Below, one piece after another: positions 16,124-24,551 of a stretch of DNA of 64,000 nucleotides (position 1 is the stretch's first letter; every line of letters begins with the position of its first letter). Origin of the DNA: a bacterium (GTDB lineage Bacteria > Bacillota > Bacilli > Lactobacillales > Streptococcaceae). The position numbers and the translations under genes are program-made. The notes under the pieces are model-generated. The model was given only the letters and a program-made list of their open reading frames with translations, made no database searches and was not told where the DNA came from. The stretch spans positions 124,001 to 188,000 of the forward strand of contig CAJNBT010000002.1 of NCBI GenBank assembly GCA_905221085.1, read 5' to 3'.

Positions 16124-16744
16124 ATGGGACAGACAATCATATCTGCTATTGGTGTTTATATTTCCACCAGTATCGATTATTTAATTATTTTATTTATTTT
16201 ATTTGCACAGCTATCACAGAATAAACAAAAATGGCATATTTATGCGGGGCAATATCTAGGCACAGGCTTACTTGTAGGGGCGAGTTTAGTTGCTGCTTAT
16301 GTCGTTAATTTCGTGCCTGAAGAATGGATGGTTGGATTGCTTGGTTTAATCCCTATCTATTTAGGGATTCGCTTTGCAATTGTTGGAGAAGGTGAGGAAG
16401 AAGAGGAAGAAGAGGAAGAAATTATTGAAAGATTAGAACAAAGCAAGGCAAATCAACTGTTTTGGACAGTTACATTGCTGACAATTGCGTCTGGCGGAGA
16501 TAATTTAGGTATCTATATACCTTATTTTGCTTCATTAGATTGGTCACAGACCCTCGTGGCCTTGCTTGTGTTTGTAATCGGCATAATTATCTTATGCGAG
16601 ATTAGTCGGGTGTTATCCTCTATTCCGTTAATATTCGAGACAATTGAAAAATACGAGCGAATCATTGTGCCCTTAGTATTCATTCTACTTGGACTATACA
16701 TCATGTATGAAAATGGCACGATAGAGACTTTTCTGACCGTGTAG
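16124..16744 (+). CDS. cadD: Cadmium resistance transporter CadD
   Basis: A 206-residue integral membrane protein of the CadD family (LysE-like superfamily). Opening helix TIISAIGVYISTSIDYLIIL, then about five more helices, with TLLTIASGGDNLGIYIPYFAS as the conserved second Asp/Asn motif near residue 125. CadD proteins export cadmium and sometimes zinc. A run of nine Glu (about residues 90-98) lies in the cytoplasmic loop and might bind cations or be a slippage tract. The ribosome site is AGGAG. Flanking direct repeats indicate acquisition or rearrangement here. A similar gene sits near rpsO in pneumococcal genomes, from memory. Confidence 0.92.
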   Translation: MGQTIISAIGVYISTSIDYLIILFILFAQLSQNKQKWHIYAGQYLGTGLLVGASLVAAYVVNFVPEEWMVGLLGLIPIYLGIRFAIVGEGEEEEEEEEEIIERLEQSKANQLFWTVTLLTIASGGDNLGIYIPYFASLDWSQTLVALLVFVIGIIILCEISRVLSSIPLIFETIEKYERIIVPLVFILLGLYIMYENGTIETFLTV

Positions 16745-16761
16745 ATTTTTTTGTTTCACTA
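16743..16761 (+). repeat. 19-base direct repeat right of cadD
   Basis: AGATTTTTTTGTTTCACTA at 16743-16761 also occurs at 15675-15693 on the left side of the cadD segment. Confidence 0.8.
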
Positions 16762-16784
16762 GGATTTTATCCCGAGCTCAAATC

Positions 16785-16873
16785 AGCTCTCTGATTTTCA
16801 GAGGGCTTTTTACGTTGTCCTCTTACCTTGATATACTCAAGTATAATCTTCGGTTACGGTTCCTAGCACTGTA
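16785..16873 (+). repeat. 89-base direct repeat, right copy flanking cadD
   Basis: This is the colinear copy of 15553-15641, including a terminator hairpin (16785-16811), which would also end the cadD transcript, and the segment ATACTCAAGTATAATCTTCG. Confidence 0.85.
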
Positions 16874-16924
16874 TGGAAAAACCAACCATAATTATTCTGA
16901 TTTTAATTGTATTTTTTCCATAGC

Positions 16925-16977
16925 TTGTTACACAGTTGAAAATATGGTATACTTTTCATGAGAATTTTCTAAATTTT
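16925..16977 (+). promoter_or_regulatory. Promoter of the siderophore-type operon with a CodY-like box
   Basis: TTGTTA (16925-16930), 17-base spacer, TATACT (16948-16953). Just past the predicted start site lies AATTTTCTAAATTTT (16963-16977), which matches 12 of 15 positions of the CodY consensus AATTTTCWGAAAATT. Binding there would block elongation. Confidence 0.55.
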
Positions 16978-17002
16978 TAAGATTCTATCAAAGGAGGTTT
17001 GC

Positions 17003-18049
17003 ATGCTTTCCAAATTTTCTGGAAGCCGACAAGACCAGCAATTTGTGTTACTTTTAGTTATTTTGCTAGGTATTTTAGGGATTTCTCTCTTTCTAGCAGT
17101 TTCAATGGGATCTGTTGCGATTGATCTAGGAGATACCTATCGGATTATTTTGAGTAGGTTAGGATTTCCTCTTGAGATAGGAGAGGTTTCCAAGTCTACT
17201 CTTGCCATTGTATGGAACATGAGATTCCCCCGAGTATTGTTAGGTCTGATAGTAGGAGCAGGCCTTTCTATGTGTGGAAGCGTGATGCAGTCCACAGTGA
17301 ACAATCCCATCGCAGAACCTTATGTCTTAGGAATATCTGCGGGTGCAACTCTAGGAGCAACCTTGAGCATCATTCTTGGTTTAAAAGTGATGATTAGCCT
17401 TGGAGCTTTTCTTGGAGCTATTTTGGCAACAATTGCTGTCCTCATCATTGCCTCTATGCAGGGAAGGATGACGACTTCTAGTCTGATTTTATCAGGAACG
17501 GTGGTTAACGCTCTCTTTCTGGCTTTTTCAAACTTTATTATCTCAGTTGGCGCTAATGCGGATAGTGTGATGACCATTAAGTTTTGGACCATGGGCTCGC
17601 TCGCGGGGACTTCCTGGGCAGACTTGGTCCTGCCAACTATAGTAGTAGGAATGGCCTTTCTATTTTTCTCTACTCAGTATCGTGTTTTTAATGCGATGAT
17701 GATGGGAGATGAGGTTGCTTTAACTTTGGGAATTCCTTTACGCTTTTATTGGTATCTTTATGTGACAATCGTGGCTGTGCTGACAGCAGTCTTAGTGGCA
17801 ACCTGTGGGATTATTGGATTTGTCGGTTTGATTACTCCACATTTAGCTCGAGGGTTAGTAGGAACGAATTACAAGAGGCTTTTTCCTGTTGCAACCTTGC
17901 TAGGTGCCCTTTTTGTCGTCTGGGCAGACGTACTCTCTCGTGTCATTATTCAAAATGCTGAGTTGCCAATTGGTATTTTCACAGCCTTGGTAGGTGCTCC
18001 CTTCTTTATCTACATTGTTGGAGGTGGGCGAAGGGAGGTGAGGGGCTGA
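17003..18049 (+). CDS. FecCD-family iron-siderophore ABC transporter permease
   Basis: A 348-residue membrane protein with about nine or ten helices. FecCD/BtuC hallmarks: NMRFPRVLLGLIVGAGL, GSVMQSTVNNPIAEPYVLGI near residue 92, TLGIPLRFYWYLY, GIIGFVGLITPHLARGLVG and the late ADVLSRVIIQNAELPIGIFT. It would form a homodimeric channel because no second permease is encoded. RBS AAAGGAGG; the ATPase gene begins two bases after its stop. These transporters import ferric siderophores, heme or cobalamin; the linked esterase favours a siderophore. Confidence 0.92.
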   Translation: MLSKFSGSRQDQQFVLLLVILLGILGISLFLAVSMGSVAIDLGDTYRIILSRLGFPLEIGEVSKSTLAIVWNMRFPRVLLGLIVGAGLSMCGSVMQSTVNNPIAEPYVLGISAGATLGATLSIILGLKVMISLGAFLGAILATIAVLIIASMQGRMTTSSLILSGTVVNALFLAFSNFIISVGANADSVMTIKFWTMGSLAGTSWADLVLPTIVVGMAFLFFSTQYRVFNAMMMGDEVALTLGIPLRFYWYLYVTIVAVLTAVLVATCGIIGFVGLITPHLARGLVGTNYKRLFPVATLLGALFVVWADVLSRVIIQNAELPIGIFTALVGAPFFIYIVGGGRREVRG

Positions 18050-18050
18050 T

Positions 18051-18806
18051 ATGGACTTGATTTGTCAGAATGTCCACTTTGGACTAGGAGAGAAAAAAAT
18101 CCTCAAAGGAGTCTCTTTTAAGGTTGAAGGGAATCAATTTCACACGATATTAGGACCAAATGGAAGTGGAAAAACCAGCCTGCTTAAACTCCTCTATCGT
18201 CAGGAAAAGGCAGACAAAGGCTTGATAAGCCTAGATGGAAAGCCACTGGAGCATTGGTCACTCAAAGAAACAGCCAAGCAAATGGCGGTCGTCACCCAGT
18301 TTAATCAATTGCAGTTTGATTGTACAGTTGAGGAAATCGTCTTGCTGGGTAGAACTCCCCATCTCTCTTTTCTACAAAAGGAAAGGGAAAGAGATTATGC
18401 GCTCGTTCAAGATGCTCTTGTCAAGGTAGATATGCTCGAGAAGAAAACTCGTCTCTATTCGTCTCTGTCAGGGGGAGAGAAACAGCGAGTCTTATTAGCC
18501 CGTGCCTTGGCGCAAGAACCGACTCTCTTGCTCCTAGACGAACCAACCAATCACCTGGATATCAAGTATCAGCTAGACTTGTTGGCCATTGTGAAGGAGC
18601 TCAAGGTCAATGTTCTAGCTGTCCTACATGATATTCAACTTGCTTGTCGCTATTCGGATTATCTCTATCTGATGAAAGAGGGGGAAATCCTTTACCAAGG
18701 AACTCCAAAGGAGACCATCACCCCAGAGTCATTGCAAGCTGTATACGGAGTTCAAAGTCAGGTGACTTGGACCGAGGATCAGCAGGCTATGATTCACTAT
18801 TTATAA
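18051..18806 (+). CDS. Iron-siderophore ABC transporter ATP-binding protein
   Basis: A 251-residue FepC/FhuC-like ATPase. Walker A GPNGSGKT at residues 35-42, Q-loop in VVTQFNQLQFD, signature LSGGEKQRVLLARALAQ, Walker B LLLLDEPTNHLD and switch His in VLHDIQLACRY. It powers import through the adjacent permease. Translation is likely coupled to the permease gene. The gene order permease, ATPase, binding protein is reversed from many FhuBCD operons but common in streptococci. Confidence 0.94.
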   Translation: MDLICQNVHFGLGEKKILKGVSFKVEGNQFHTILGPNGSGKTSLLKLLYRQEKADKGLISLDGKPLEHWSLKETAKQMAVVTQFNQLQFDCTVEEIVLLGRTPHLSFLQKERERDYALVQDALVKVDMLEKKTRLYSSLSGGEKQRVLLARALAQEPTLLLLDEPTNHLDIKYQLDLLAIVKELKVNVLAVLHDIQLACRYSDYLYLMKEGEILYQGTPKETITPESLQAVYGVQSQVTWTEDQQAMIHYL

Positions 18807-18825
18807 GAATGAAAAGGAAAACAAG

Positions 18826-19836
18826 ATGAAAAAAACACTAAGCATTTTACTCGTAACAGTAGCTACCCTAACCATGGCAGCTTGTGGTAACACTACTACA
18901 GAAAAAGCTACCACACAATCTAGCACAGAAACAAGTCAAAAGGCCAGTACAGAGACGACTTATCCGCTAACGGTCAAAACCTATGATGCAAAAGGAACTG
19001 AAGTTGAACAAGTTTTTGACAAGGCACCTGAAAAAGTGATCACCAACAATCTTTCAACTACTGAAATCTTATTGGAACTAGGTTTGAAAGATAAAATTGC
19101 TGGCATGCTCAACCCTGACAATGCTGTAACAGATAAATATAAGGACGCGATTGCGACTATTCCTCAAATCGGCGATAAAAAAACAGTCTCACAAGAGACA
19201 GTTCTTTCTTATGAACCAGACGCTGTGATGGGTCGAAACATGATGTTTTCTGAAAAATCCTTGGGGACAGTTAGCACTTGGAATGAAAATAAAATCCCAG
19301 TTTATACGCAAAAAGCTTCTCTCTCAACGATTCAGCAAGATTTGGGGAATATTGTAGAAGATGTTAAAAATCTTGGAATGATTTTTAATGTTCAGGACAA
19401 GGCCAATGAATACGCAGCCCAGTTACAAGCTAAAATTGACGCTGTTAAGAAAGCAAATCCAGCAAGTCAAGGTGAAAAGAAAAAGGCTTTGATTATGGTT
19501 GCTTATAATGATGAAACCTTCGGTGCCTACAAGTCTGCTTTACAAGAAAGTTTGCTGAACCAACTTGGTTATACAAACGTTGCTACGGGGACATCAGGCT
19601 TGACCTTGGAAAATCTCGTGTCAATGGATCCTGAGTTGATTATCTATGTAACCAGCGACCGCAACAAAAAATTGGATGCCAACGCAGTAGAGTTGATGAA
19701 GGCAAATGCTGTTTTGGAAGGTGTTCCTGCTATTAAGAATCAAAAAATCATGACCATCTCTTACGATGAATTGATGGATTATGGTCCAGCAGTGATTGAT
19801 TCCCTTGAGAAAATCAATGACTTTATCAATCAATAA
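18826..19836 (+). CDS. Iron-siderophore-type substrate-binding lipoprotein
   Basis: A 336-residue lipoprotein with a signal peptide and lipobox LTMAAC; the lipidated residue is Cys20. A Ser/Thr-rich linker (residues 22-50) precedes a class III (FepB/BtuF-like) binding fold with VITNNLSTTEILLELGLKDK, IATIPQIGDKKTVSQETVLS and a central helix about residues 160-195. It would capture ligand outside the membrane and deliver it to the permease. Ligand identity cannot be read from sequence. Its 3' end overlaps the esterase start by 20 bases. Confidence 0.92.
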   Translation: MKKTLSILLVTVATLTMAACGNTTTEKATTQSSTETSQKASTETTYPLTVKTYDAKGTEVEQVFDKAPEKVITNNLSTTEILLELGLKDKIAGMLNPDNAVTDKYKDAIATIPQIGDKKTVSQETVLSYEPDAVMGRNMMFSEKSLGTVSTWNENKIPVYTQKASLSTIQQDLGNIVEDVKNLGMIFNVQDKANEYAAQLQAKIDAVKKANPASQGEKKKALIMVAYNDETFGAYKSALQESLLNQLGYTNVATGTSGLTLENLVSMDPELIIYVTSDRNKKLDANAVELMKANAVLEGVPAIKNQKIMTISYDELMDYGPAVIDSLEKINDFINQ

Positions 19837-20509
19837 TAAGTTTGATTGGGAAGGAATCCAAGTCAAGGTCAGCCTTCCTTCGACCTATGATTCCAATCAA
19901 AGCTATCCGGCTATTTTATTGAATGATGGAAACTTGGATTTCCTATCGTCCCTTTCCGAATCTGTGATTTTAGTGGGCTTGACCTCTAAAAATCGCCTAG
20001 ACGACTATACGCCCTGGGCGACATCGGCTCTGAGAGATGGAGCTCCAGATTTTGGAGGTCAGGCCAACGCCTATCATGATCATTTATTTGGAGGTCTTTT
20101 AGATAAGTTGCAGTCGCTTTATCGACTGGACGAAACTCGCCTTGCCTACGGAGGTTATTCACTAGGTGGTTTGGCGGCAGTCTACAGTCTTTTCAGCTTT
20201 GACAAGGTTTCCTGTGTCTTTTCGATCTGCGGTTCCTTTTGGTATCCTGATTTTGTGACTTACTACAGGGAAGAAAAGGTGAAAAATATAGACTGTTTGC
20301 TGTATTTACAGAATGGTCAAACAGAAGGAGCTCATCATAACAATCGCTTGGCTCAAGCACCCGCCTATGCTGAGCAGATCCATACCGGTCTTCAGAAATG
20401 CTATCCGAACGGTCAGTTTGTCTTTGATACTTATGGACACCATGAACAAGTAGCTGAGCGATTTTTAGCCTTTTCTAGCTGGTTGGCCCAAAAATGGAAA
20501 ATCGAATAA
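19817..20509 (+). CDS. Alpha/beta-hydrolase esterase, probable siderophore esterase
   Basis: A 230-residue cytoplasmic protein without a signal peptide, in the esterase D/Fes-IroE-BesA-like group. The nucleophile is Ser115 in GGYSLGGLAAVYSLF, and the catalytic His is probably one of HH at 208-209 in YGHHEQVAERF; PWATSALRDGAPDFGG resembles the substrate-loop region of siderophore trilactone hydrolases. It overlaps the binding-protein gene, so it belongs to the operon. Role inferred: intracellular hydrolysis of an imported ferric siderophore to release iron. A TTG start at 19796 is possible, but ATG 19817 is preferred. Confidence 0.8.
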   Translation: MTLSINNKFDWEGIQVKVSLPSTYDSNQSYPAILLNDGNLDFLSSLSESVILVGLTSKNRLDDYTPWATSALRDGAPDFGGQANAYHDHLFGGLLDKLQSLYRLDETRLAYGGYSLGGLAAVYSLFSFDKVSCVFSICGSFWYPDFVTYYREEKVKNIDCLLYLQNGQTEGAHHNNRLAQAPAYAEQIHTGLQKCYPNGQFVFDTYGHHEQVAERFLAFSSWLAQKWKIE

Positions 20510-20514
20510 AAGAT

Positions 20515-20545
20515 TTATCCCTTGGCTTTTGCCAAGGGATTGTTG
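20515..20545. terminator. Terminator after the siderophore-type operon
   Basis: TCCCTTGGC (20518-20526) pairs with GCCAAGGGA (20531-20539), between convergent genes. Confidence 0.75.
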
Positions 20546-20552
20546 TATTTAT

Positions 20553-21302
20553 TTAGCTAAGTTTTTCTCTTTTCTTATCTGGATTCCAGATGAAGCTTGC
20601 AATAAAGCTAAAGATGATGGTTAGGATAGCGAGGATAATGGCAAGGATGAGGGCAGGGATGCGGATAAACCACCAGAGTGGGTTTGGTTTTTTATCGTTG
20701 TGCCATTGTTTGGTTTCTTGGTCCAAACGTTGGAACTCTGCTTGGATACGATTGGCAACTGTTTCAATGCCTTCATCATTCATTTTCTTTATATCTGAAA
20801 TATCGATTGGATTTCCAAAGTTCATATCGACACGCTCACGGCTAACCAAGCCCTTCAAAGTCATAGGACCTGTGTAGGTAACCGGCATGATTCGGACCTT
20901 GGCCATCTTGGCAATCAGGGCTACGCCACCTTTAACATCGTTTGAGTGACGGCTTCCACTTGGAAACATGATGAGAGAGCGGTCACTTTTTTTGAGGACA
21001 TTGATAGGGTATTTGATGGCAGAGGCACTCGGATTTTCACGGTCAATAGGAAAGGCGCCACACATACGAATCCACCAACCAAAGATACGGTTAGTAAAGA
21101 GTTCTTTTTTGGCCATAAAGATAAATTGTTTTGGCTTGGTCGCAAAGGCCATATATACAGGATCCCACCAGGTGCGGTGAGGGGCAACTAGAATATAATT
21201 TTCATCTTGATCAGGAATTTTATCAGTATTATGATAGTGGGCATTGCCATTGATGGACCATAGGAGCAATACAACTAATCCGCGTAAATAAGTATAAAAC
21301 AT
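20553..21302 (-). CDS. 1-acyl-sn-glycerol-3-phosphate acyltransferase (PlsC-like)
   Basis: A 249-residue membrane-associated acyltransferase. The catalytic HX4D motif is HRTWWD in LVAPHRTWWDPVYM (about residue 43); the glycerophosphate-binding motif is FPSGSRHS (about 112-119), and GAFPIDREN and VMPVTYTGPMT follow the family. Two hydrophobic stretches lie at the ends. It acylates lysophosphatidic acid in phospholipid synthesis. ATG 21302 is chosen with AAGGAGAT upstream; an in-frame TTG farther up is less likely. Confidence 0.88.
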   Translation of the reverse strand: MFYTYLRGLVVLLLWSINGNAHYHNTDKIPDQDENYILVAPHRTWWDPVYMAFATKPKQFIFMAKKELFTNRIFGWWIRMCGAFPIDRENPSASAIKYPINVLKKSDRSLIMFPSGSRHSNDVKGGVALIAKMAKVRIMPVTYTGPMTLKGLVSRERVDMNFGNPIDISDIKKMNDEGIETVANRIQAEFQRLDQETKQWHNDKKPNPLWWFIRIPALILAIILAILTIIFSFIASFIWNPDKKREKLS

Positions 21303-21435
21303 GCGATCTCCTTCGATTATTTTCTTGTTATTATTATACCTTATCAAAGAAGGGCTGGCAAACTTTTTCTCTTGACTAGGTGCATATTTGGGATGAGATT
21401 AGAATTCTTTTAGAAAAAATGATATGATAGAATTT

Positions 21436-23772
21436 ATGGATAAAAATAAGATTATGGGATTAACCCAAAGAGAAGTCAAGGAAAGACAGGCTAAGGGCTT
21501 GGTTAATGATTTTACTGCATCGGCTAGTACCAGCACTTGGCAAATCGTTAAACGAAATGTCTTTACCCTTTTTAACGCTTTGAACTTTGCCATTGCTTTG
21601 GCGTTAGCTTTTGTGCAGGCTTGGAGCAATCTGGTCTTCTTTGCCGTTATTTGCTTTAACGCTTTTTCTGGTATTGTGACTGAGCTGCGGGCTAAACACA
21701 TGGTGGACAAGCTCAATCTCATGACCAAGGAAAAGGTCAAGACTATTCGTGATGGCCAAGAAATGGCTCTGAATCCTGAAGAATTGGTGCTAGGAGATGT
21801 CATTCGTTTGTCTGCTGGGGAGCAGATTCCCAGTGATGCCTTGGTTCTGGAAGGATTTGCGGAAGTCAATGAAGCCATGTTGACGGGGGAAAGTGATTTG
21901 GTGCAAAAGGAAGTTGACGCCTTGCTTTTGTCAGGAAGCTTCCTAGCCAGTGGGTCAGTTTTGGCTCAAGTCCACCATGTCGGGGCTGACAACTATGCTG
22001 CCAAGCTCATGCTGGAAGCCAAGACAGTTAAACCAATCAACTCCCGTATCATGAAATCGTTGGACAGGTTAGCTGGTTTTACTGGGAAGATTATCATTCC
22101 CTTTGGTCTAGCTCTCTTGCTAGAAGCCTTGATGTTGAAAAGCCTACCTCTCAAGTCATCCGTTGTCAATTCGTCGACAGCCCTTTTGGGAATGTTGCCT
22201 AAGGGAATTGCCCTTTTGACCATTACGTCGCTCTTGACTGCAGTGATTAAGCTAGGTTTGAAAAAGGTCTTGGTGCAGGAGATGTACTCTGTTGAGACCT
22301 TGGCGCGCGTGGATATGCTCTGTCTGGACAAGACGGGTACCATCACCCAAGGAAAGATGCAGGTGGAGGCTGTTATTCCGATAACTCAAGCTTATGGTGA
22401 TGAGGCTATTGCCAGCATCCTGACCAGCTATATGGCCCATAGTGAGGATAAAAATCCAACAGCCCAAGCCATTCGTCAGCGTTTCCAAGGTCAAGTAGCC
22501 TATCCTATGATCTCTAATCTGCCTTTCTCAAGCGACCGCAAGTGGGGAGCCATGGAGTTAGAAGGTTTGGGAACAGTTTTCTTAGGTGCACCTGAGATGT
22601 TGCTGGATTCTGAGCTCCCAGAAGCCAGAGAGGCTCTAGAGAGAGGATCACGTGTCTTGGTCTTAGCTCTCAGTCAGGAGAAATTAGACCATCACAAGCC
22701 ACAGAAACCATCTGATATTCAGGCCCTGGCCTTGCTGGAAATCTTGGACCCCATTCGAGAGGGAGCAGCAGAGACGCTGGACTATCTCCGTTCTCAGGAA
22801 GTGGGGCTCAAGATTATCTCTGGTGACAATCCAGTTACGGTATCCAGCATTGCCCAGAAGGCTGGCTTTGTAGACTATCGCAGCTATGTAGACTGTTCGA
22901 AAATAACGGATGAAGAATTGGTTGATATGGCTGAGAAAACCGCTATTTTCGGTCGTGTTTCCCCTCATCAAAAGAAACTCATCATCCAAACGCTGAAAAA
23001 AGCAGGGCATACAACAGCTATGACAGGGGACGGAGTCAATGATATCCTGGCTCTTCGTGAGGCGGATTGTTCGATTGTGATGGCTGAGGGAGACCCTGCG
23101 ACTCGTCAGATTGCTAATCTAGTTCTCTTGAACTCAGACTTTAATGATGTTCCTGAGATTCTCTTTGAAGGCCGTCGGGTGGTCAATAACATCGCCCACA
23201 TTGCACCGATTTTCTTGATAAAAACCATCTACTCTTTCTTACTCGCAGTCATCTGTATTGCCAGTGCTCTTCTAGGGCGGTCAGAGTGGATCTTGATTTT
23301 CCCCTTCATTCCAATTCAGATTACCATGATCGACCAGTTCGTGGAAGGTTTCCCACCATTCGTTCTGACTTTTGAGCGAAATATCAAACCTGTTGAGCCA
23401 AACTTCCTCAGAAGATCCATGCTTCGTGCCCTACCAAGTGCACTGATGGTCGTCTTCAGCGTTCTCTTTGTGAAACTATTTGGAAGTAGTCAAGGTTGGT
23501 CTGAGATAGAAATATCTACCCTCCTCTATTATCTACTTGGGTCTATCGGTTTCTTATCCGTATTTAGAGCCTGCATGCCATTTACCCTATGGCGTGTCCT
23601 CTTGATTGTTTGGTCAGTAGGAGGTTTCTTAGCCACAGCTTTCTTCCCAAGAATTCAAAAACTGCTTGAAATTTCGACATTAACAGGACAAACACTGCCG
23701 GTCTATGGGGCCATGATGCTGGTCTTTACCGTAATTTTCATCCTGACCAGTCGTTACCAAGGGAAAAAATAA
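21436..23772 (+). CDS. Cation-transporting P-type ATPase
   Basis: A 778-residue membrane pump. The phosphorylated Asp lies in LCLDKTGTITQ (about residue 298), preceded by the membrane motif LLGMLPKGIALLT and the actuator TGES in EAMLTGESDL, and followed by the hinge GDGVNDILALREADCSIVM. About eight to ten membrane helices are present. The metal-binding helix reads LPKGIA rather than the CPC of heavy-metal pumps, so it is not a classical Cu/Cd pump; the family includes Ca2+ and Mg2+ pumps and the ion is not determined. A TATGAT box seven bases before ATG 21436 suggests a leaderless start; an upstream ATG (21424) lies inside that box. Confidence 0.88.
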   Translation: MDKNKIMGLTQREVKERQAKGLVNDFTASASTSTWQIVKRNVFTLFNALNFAIALALAFVQAWSNLVFFAVICFNAFSGIVTELRAKHMVDKLNLMTKEKVKTIRDGQEMALNPEELVLGDVIRLSAGEQIPSDALVLEGFAEVNEAMLTGESDLVQKEVDALLLSGSFLASGSVLAQVHHVGADNYAAKLMLEAKTVKPINSRIMKSLDRLAGFTGKIIIPFGLALLLEALMLKSLPLKSSVVNSSTALLGMLPKGIALLTITSLLTAVIKLGLKKVLVQEMYSVETLARVDMLCLDKTGTITQGKMQVEAVIPITQAYGDEAIASILTSYMAHSEDKNPTAQAIRQRFQGQVAYPMISNLPFSSDRKWGAMELEGLGTVFLGAPEMLLDSELPEAREALERGSRVLVLALSQEKLDHHKPQKPSDIQALALLEILDPIREGAAETLDYLRSQEVGLKIISGDNPVTVSSIAQKAGFVDYRSYVDCSKITDEELVDMAEKTAIFGRVSPHQKKLIIQTLKKAGHTTAMTGDGVNDILALREADCSIVMAEGDPATRQIANLVLLNSDFNDVPEILFEGRRVVNNIAHIAPIFLIKTIYSFLLAVICIASALLGRSEWILIFPFIPIQITMIDQFVEGFPPFVLTFERNIKPVEPNFLRRSMLRALPSALMVVFSVLFVKLFGSSQGWSEIEISTLLYYLLGSIGFLSVFRACMPFTLWRVLLIVWSVGGFLATAFFPRIQKLLEISTLTGQTLPVYGAMMLVFTVIFILTSRYQGKK

Positions 23773-23781
23773 AGAAAGACT

Positions 23782-23806
23782 GCAATCTGTGGATTGCGGT
23801 TTTTTT
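23782..23806 (+). terminator. Terminator after the P-type ATPase gene
   Basis: GCAATC and GATTGC pair around TGTG, followed by a run of T. Confidence 0.8.
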
Positions 23807-23873
23807 AGGTGCAAGATTGCCAGCCGGAATGTGGTATAATAAAAGGTAACAGAGTTTTGGAAAGTGAGAGAAG

Positions 23874-24551
23874 ATGATTTCAAAGAGATTAGAATTGGTG
23901 GCTTCCTTTGTGCCACAGGGAACTATTTTACTAGATGTGGGAAGTGACCATGCTTATCTGCCAATTGAGTTGGTTGAGAGAGGCCAAATCGAAGGAGCTA
24001 TTGCAGGGGAGGTTGTGGAAGGTCCTTACCAGTCTGCGGTTAAAAATGTTGAAGCTCACGGCCTAAAGGAGAAAATCCAAGTCCGTTTAGCCAATGGCTT
24101 GGCAGCCTTTGAAGAGGCAGATCAGGTATCGGTCATCACCATTGCCGGTATGGGAGGCCGTTTGATTGCTAGGATTTTAGAGGAGGGCTTGGACAAGTTA
24201 GCTAATGTAGAGCGTTTAATACTCCAGCCCAATAATCGTGAAGACGACTTGCGCATTTGGTTGCAAGACCACGGTTTTCAGATTGTAGCAGAAAGCATCT
24301 TAGAAGAAGCTGGCAAGTTTTATGAAATTCTAGTGGTGGAAGCCGGACAAATGAAGCTATCAGCCAGAGATGTCCGCTTTGGCCCCTTCTTGTCCAAAGA
24401 AGTCAGTCCAGTATTTATCCAAAAATGGCAGAAAGAAGCTGTTAAGCTAGAATTCGCCCTCGGACAAATTCCAGAAAAAAATCTGGAGGAACGTCAAGTT
24501 TTAGTAGATAAAATTCAAGCCATCAAGGAGGTTCTCCATGCTAGCAAGTGA
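23874..24551 (+). CDS. trmK: tRNA (adenine22-N1)-methyltransferase TrmK
   Basis: A 225-residue class I SAM methyltransferase: motif [16 protein letters not shown] near residue 20, [16 protein letters not shown] and [13 protein letters not shown] (NPPY-like segment) about residues 85-125, then a C-terminal helical extension. TrmK methylates adenine 22 of tRNAs in Gram-positive bacteria. It overlaps the downstream Nif3-like gene by 14 bases, the usual order in Bacilli. A TATAAT at 23835 likely drives both genes. Confidence 0.93.
   Translation: MISKRLELVASFVPQGTILLDVGSDHAYLPIELVERGQIEGAIAGEVVEGPYQSAVKNVEAHGLKEKIQVRLANGLAAFEEADQVSVITIAGMGGRLIARILEEGLDKLANVERLILQPNNREDDLRIWLQDHGFQIVAESILEEAGKFYEILVVEAGQMKLSARDVRFGPFLSKEVSPVFIQKWQKEAVKLEFALGQIPEKNLEERQVLVDKIQAIKEVLHASK

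Noticed and set aside
16390-16425. Run of Glu codons in cadD as a frameshift or assembly artefact
   Set aside because: The frame continues with normal CadD sequence on both sides, so it is a true acidic loop, though its length may vary.
21399-21878. 159-codon minus-strand frame opposite the P-type ATPase
   Set aside because: It is the shadow of a well-supported gene, with no ribosome site or recognisable domain.
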